Below, piece after piece: positions 4,149 to 6,685 of a stretch of 6,685 nt of DNA (its first letter is position 1; every line of letters begins with the position of its first letter). The stretch lies in NCBI GenBank assembly GCA_035500455.1, contig DATJXG010000005.1:1-6685 (forward strand), written 5' to 3'. A program made the position numbers and the translations under genes. Below the pieces are notes generated by a model, which saw only the letters and a program-made list of their open reading frames with translations, was not told the DNA's origin and did not search any database. Source of the DNA: DATJXG01 sp035500455 (lineage in GTDB: Bacteria > Acidobacteriota > Terriglobia > Terriglobales > Acidobacteriaceae).

Positions 4149-6685
4149 TTACTCTGGCCACTGGAAGTGATAGACGCCTGAGGAAACTTCGCAGGCGAGC
4201 GCTCCGTCGGCGGAATTGAGTGTGTGTACTCCCGAAGCTTTTTCCCACGGCACGCCACTTTCCCTGACGGCCTCAGGATTTGTGGTTGGCAGGACGACCT
4301 TCGCCGTCGCTCCCGCTGGAATCGTAACTTCGAGGGTCACACTTCCCGCGCTCTTTTTCCAACTGCTCACGATCTTGCCCAGGACAGACTCATAACTGGC
4401 TTCCGCAGAGGCCACATTACTCGGAAGGAACGGCTTGATTACGATCTGCTCGTCCTTCGCGCGCGACAGGTCGAAATCAATTCCGGCGAGACCGCGATAG
4501 AACCACTCTTCAGCGTGGCCCAGCATGAAGTGGTTCTGGGAACTGTGCGGATTTGTGTCCCAGGCCTCGGTGAGCGAGGTCGCTCCGCGCTGCAGTTGAT
4601 ATCCGTAGCTCGGGGAGTCGGTGCGGGAAAGCATGTCGAACAGCACGTCGGAGCGTCCGCCCTGGGTCAGCGCCTCCACCACGAAGTGGAAGCCAATGTC
4701 GCCGGCAGTCACGTGGTTGTTGTGGTTGCGGATATCGCGCACCAGGCTTTCGAGTACTGCGTGGCGCTTTTCTTCGGGCACCAGGCCTGCGGCAAGCGGC
4801 ATGGCGTCGGCGGTCTGGCTGCCCTGGTCGTATTGGTTGCTATCGGGGTGAAAGAAATTTTTGTTGAAGGCGTCGCGCACCTCTTCCGCCAACTTGCCAT
4901 ACGCAGCGGCGTCGGAAGGCTTGCCAAGCAGCAGCGCGACTTTCTGCACGACGGTGAGATCAAGATAGTAGATCGCCGTTGCGGTAATACCCCGGCTGGT
5001 GAGTTGCGATTCGCCGGGCTCCTTGGGGCCAATGTCATACCAGTCGCCGAGGCCGTAGGAAATGATGTGGTCTTTGGCGCGGCCGGTGAGGTAGTCCACA
5101 TAGCTCTTCATCAGGCTGTAGTGGTCGGCGAGAATTCCCTGGTCGCCGTAGTGCTGGTAGGCGATCCACGGCCCGAGCACCGATGCGCTGCCCCACTCCG
5201 GCGAGTCGAGAAATCCTTTTTCGAAGACTACGTATTCGGGAGCAATGTCGGCGACGAAGCCGTCGGCATGCTGCGCATCGGCCATGTCGTTGGCGATCTT
5301 TTCGTAGAGCCGCGCGACGCCGTAGTTGTACATGATGGAGGAAGCCAGCAGGTGCGACTCCTCCAGCCAGCCCAGCTTTTCGCGGTGGGGGCAGTCGGTG
5401 AGCACGCTCTGCATGTTGCTGAGGATGGCGGCATCGATGAGCTTGTGAATTCCATCGAGCAGCTTGTCGGAGCTGGAGAATTTGCCATCCACCTCGGCGG
5501 AGAGATGCGTGAATTGCCCGGTGAGCGAGAGCAGGAGAACATTGCCCTTGGACGGATCGCTCGTCCCCCGGGCGCCTTCGACCTGCACATAGCGAAAGCC
5601 GTAATAAGTGAAGCGCGGATGCCAGGTTTCCTCTCCGCTGCCGCGCAGAGTGTAGGAAAACCATGTGGGGCCACCGGAACTGCGCTGCGTCACCAGGCCG
5701 TTCGCGTCGAGCAGTTCGCCGGGGATCAGTCTCACGGTACTCCCGGCGGGTCCGGTGACTTTGATTTCCGGCCGGCCGGAAAAATTTTGCCCCAGGTCAT
5801 AGACCAGAACGCCCGGTTCAGGCTCGGTGATCCTTGCCGCCGGATAGGTTTGCATGACTTTGATGGGAGGAATGCGCTGCGATACCAGCTTGCCGCCGGG
5901 TCCGGCGACCTCGAGGGCTGACGCCCAAGATGAGTCGTCAAAGCCGCGAGCGTCCCAGCCCGGCTGCTGGCGGCGGGCGTCGTAATCCTCGCCGCCGTAG
6001 GTGTTGGAAAATGTGATGGGCCCGGCGGTTGTTTTCCACGATGCGTCGCTGGCGACGACTTGCTCGCTGCCGTCTGCGTAAGTGACGTGCAGCTGCAGAA
6101 TCAGCTTGGGCTCTCCGAATGAGCCGTTGAATTTGGTATAGCGCCCGGGAGTCTTCGGAACGTTATACATTCCGTTGCCCAGGAGCACGCCGAAGGCGTT
6201 GCCGCCGGACTTGAGCAGGCTGGTGACGTCATAGCTGTTGTAGAGGACGCGCTTGCGGTAGTCGGTCCAGCCGGGGGTGAGGACATCGTCGCTGACTTTT
6301 TCTCCGTTGAGGCGAAGTTCGTACTGCCCCAGGCCGGAGACGTAAACGGCCGCCCGCTGCGGGGCCCGGGCCAGGTGGAATTCGTGGCGGAAAATCGGCA
6401 GCGGATGCGCCGCTTCGGCCGGCGCGGCCCTGTTGCTCACGCTCGGCACGCCGGGGCCGCTTTTGCCGGAGTCGGGCTCGGCTGCGATCCATTTGGCTTT
6501 CCAGTCGGAGGGCGCGAGCAGGCCCATCGTCCAGGTTGCGGGCTGACTCCATGCTGAGGCATGGCCATCCTGGTCCCAGACGCGGACCTTCCAGAAATAG
6601 CTCAGAGTCGATTGCGGCGGCTTGCCGCGATATTCAATCTGGATGAAATCGGGGGAAGCTACCCTGCCGCTGTCCCAGGCGTCGC
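4149..6685 (-). CDS. GH78 alpha-L-rhamnosidase, N-terminus cut by window edge
   Basis: The enzyme hydrolyses terminal alpha-L-rhamnose from plant glycosides, pectin side chains or bacterial polysaccharides by an inverting mechanism. The frame ends at TAA 4149-4151 and stays open past the right edge, giving 844 visible residues; the missing part should hold the start and probably a signal peptide. Visible residues 1-52 (WDSGRV, YFWKVRVWDQDG) are the Fn3-like N-terminal module. A beta-sandwich (about 95-265, with VSGLGQYELRLNG) and a second sandwich (about 275-370, VYDLGQNFSGRPEI) follow. The (alpha/alpha)6 barrel (about 395-735) has TDCPHREKLGWLEE, where the Glu of HRE (codon 5379-5381) fits the general acid, and TSLTEAW, where Glu (codon 4566-4568) fits the general base. 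SQNHFMLGHAEEWFYRGLAG and a C-terminal beta domain complete the family layout. The ATG at 6525-6527 is not the start, because homologous sequence continues upstream. No transporter, regulator or other sugar gene is in view, so the substrate cannot be narrowed. Confidence 0.96.
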   Translation of the reverse strand, partial: DAWDSGRVASPDFIQIEYRGKPPQSTLSYFWKVRVWDQDGHASAWSQPATWTMGLLAPSDWKAKWIAAEPDSGKSGPGVPSVSNRAAPAEAAHPLPIFRHEFHLARAPQRAAVYVSGLGQYELRLNGEKVSDDVLTPGWTDYRKRVLYNSYDVTSLLKSGGNAFGVLLGNGMYNVPKTPGRYTKFNGSFGEPKLILQLHVTYADGSEQVVASDASWKTTAGPITFSNTYGGEDYDARRQQPGWDARGFDDSSWASALEVAGPGGKLVSQRIPPIKVMQTYPAARITEPEPGVLVYDLGQNFSGRPEIKVTGPAGSTVRLIPGELLDANGLVTQRSSGGPTWFSYTLRGSGEETWHPRFTYYGFRYVQVEGARGTSDPSKGNVLLLSLTGQFTHLSAEVDGKFSSSDKLLDGIHKLIDAAILSNMQSVLTDCPHREKLGWLEESHLLASSIMYNYGVARLYEKIANDMADAQHADGFVADIAPEYVVFEKGFLDSPEWGSASVLGPWIAYQHYGDQGILADHYSLMKSYVDYLTGRAKDHIISYGLGDWYDIGPKEPGESQLTSRGITATAIYYLDLTVVQKVALLLGKPSDAAAYGKLAEEVRDAFNKNFFHPDSNQYDQGSQTADAMPLAAGLVPEEKRHAVLESLVRDIRNHNNHVTAGDIGFHFVVEALTQGGRSDVLFDMLSRTDSPSYGYQLQRGATSLTEAWDTNPHSSQNHFMLGHAEEWFYRGLAGIDFDLSRAKDEQIVIKPFLPSNVASAEASYESVLGKIVSSWKKSAGSVTLEVTIPAGATAKVVLPTTNPEAVRESGVPWEKASGVHTLNSADGALACEVSSGVYHFQWPE

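Noticed and set aside
4224..5921. Long plus-strand open frame of 565 codons opposite the rhamnosidase
   Set aside because: It lies wholly antisense to a gene with clear catalytic motifs. Its translation has no recognisable domain and is rich in Val, Gly, Arg and His, as expected when a GC-rich coding strand is read backwards.
4149..6527. Treating ATG 6525-6527 as the rhamnosidase start
   Set aside because: The same frame continues to the right edge and encodes typical GH78 N-terminal sequence (WDSGRV, YFWKVRVWDQDG), so the gene is truncated by the window and the ATG is internal.
659..6685. Kinase, purN and rhamnosidase as one polysaccharide-utilisation or signalling system
   Set aside because: Strands are divergent then convergent, purN is housekeeping, and no SusCD-like, transporter or regulator gene is present. 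Adjacency alone does not support a joint function.

Overview
The window is 6.7 kb of GC-rich bacterial chromosome. It most resembles Acidobacteriota (Terriglobia or a relative). That placement is inferred from three things. First, a Ser/Thr kinase fused through one membrane helix to a PD40/TolB-like beta-propeller, starting MPLTAGTTLGPYEI and ending NWSAELNK, a protein type greatly expanded in that phylum. Second, a large GH78 alpha-L-rhamnosidase of the DCPHREKLGWLE type. Third, the GC-rich codon use. No marker gene fixes the taxonomy.

Layout, left to right. Positions 1-554 (minus) hold the 5' part of a membrane-anchored SRPBCC/START-like protein that runs off the left edge; its frame has no stop inside the window. 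A 104-bp gap (555-658) contains a CRP/FNR-like palindrome. Positions 659-3328 (minus) are the complete kinase/propeller gene, with a TATAAT box placed so close to the ATG that the mRNA is probably leaderless. A 120-bp divergent gap (3329-3448) carries promoter-like elements for both the kinase and purN. Positions 3449-4057 (plus) are a complete, apparently single-gene purN (phosphoribosylglycinamide formyltransferase). A 91-bp convergent gap (4058-4148) holds a short degenerate CGCAAAG-type repeat and no convincing terminator. From 4149 to the right edge (minus) lies a GH78 alpha-L-rhamnosidase that lacks only its N-terminal end.

The genes do not form one pathway. The kinase (sensing/signalling) and the SRPBCC gene share a strand and may be co-transcribed. 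purN (purine synthesis) is a housekeeping gene, and the rhamnosidase belongs to plant- or microbial-polysaccharide breakdown and is transcribed towards purN. Every intergenic gap is shorter than about 125 bp. No RNA gene, mobile element, CRISPR array or phage gene is visible. I did not find an undescribed multi-gene system. The second-look items are mostly regulatory: the leaderless kinase start, the CRP-like operator before the SRPBCC gene, a perfect 10-bp hairpin inside the kinase gene, and the threonine-rich activation-loop insert.
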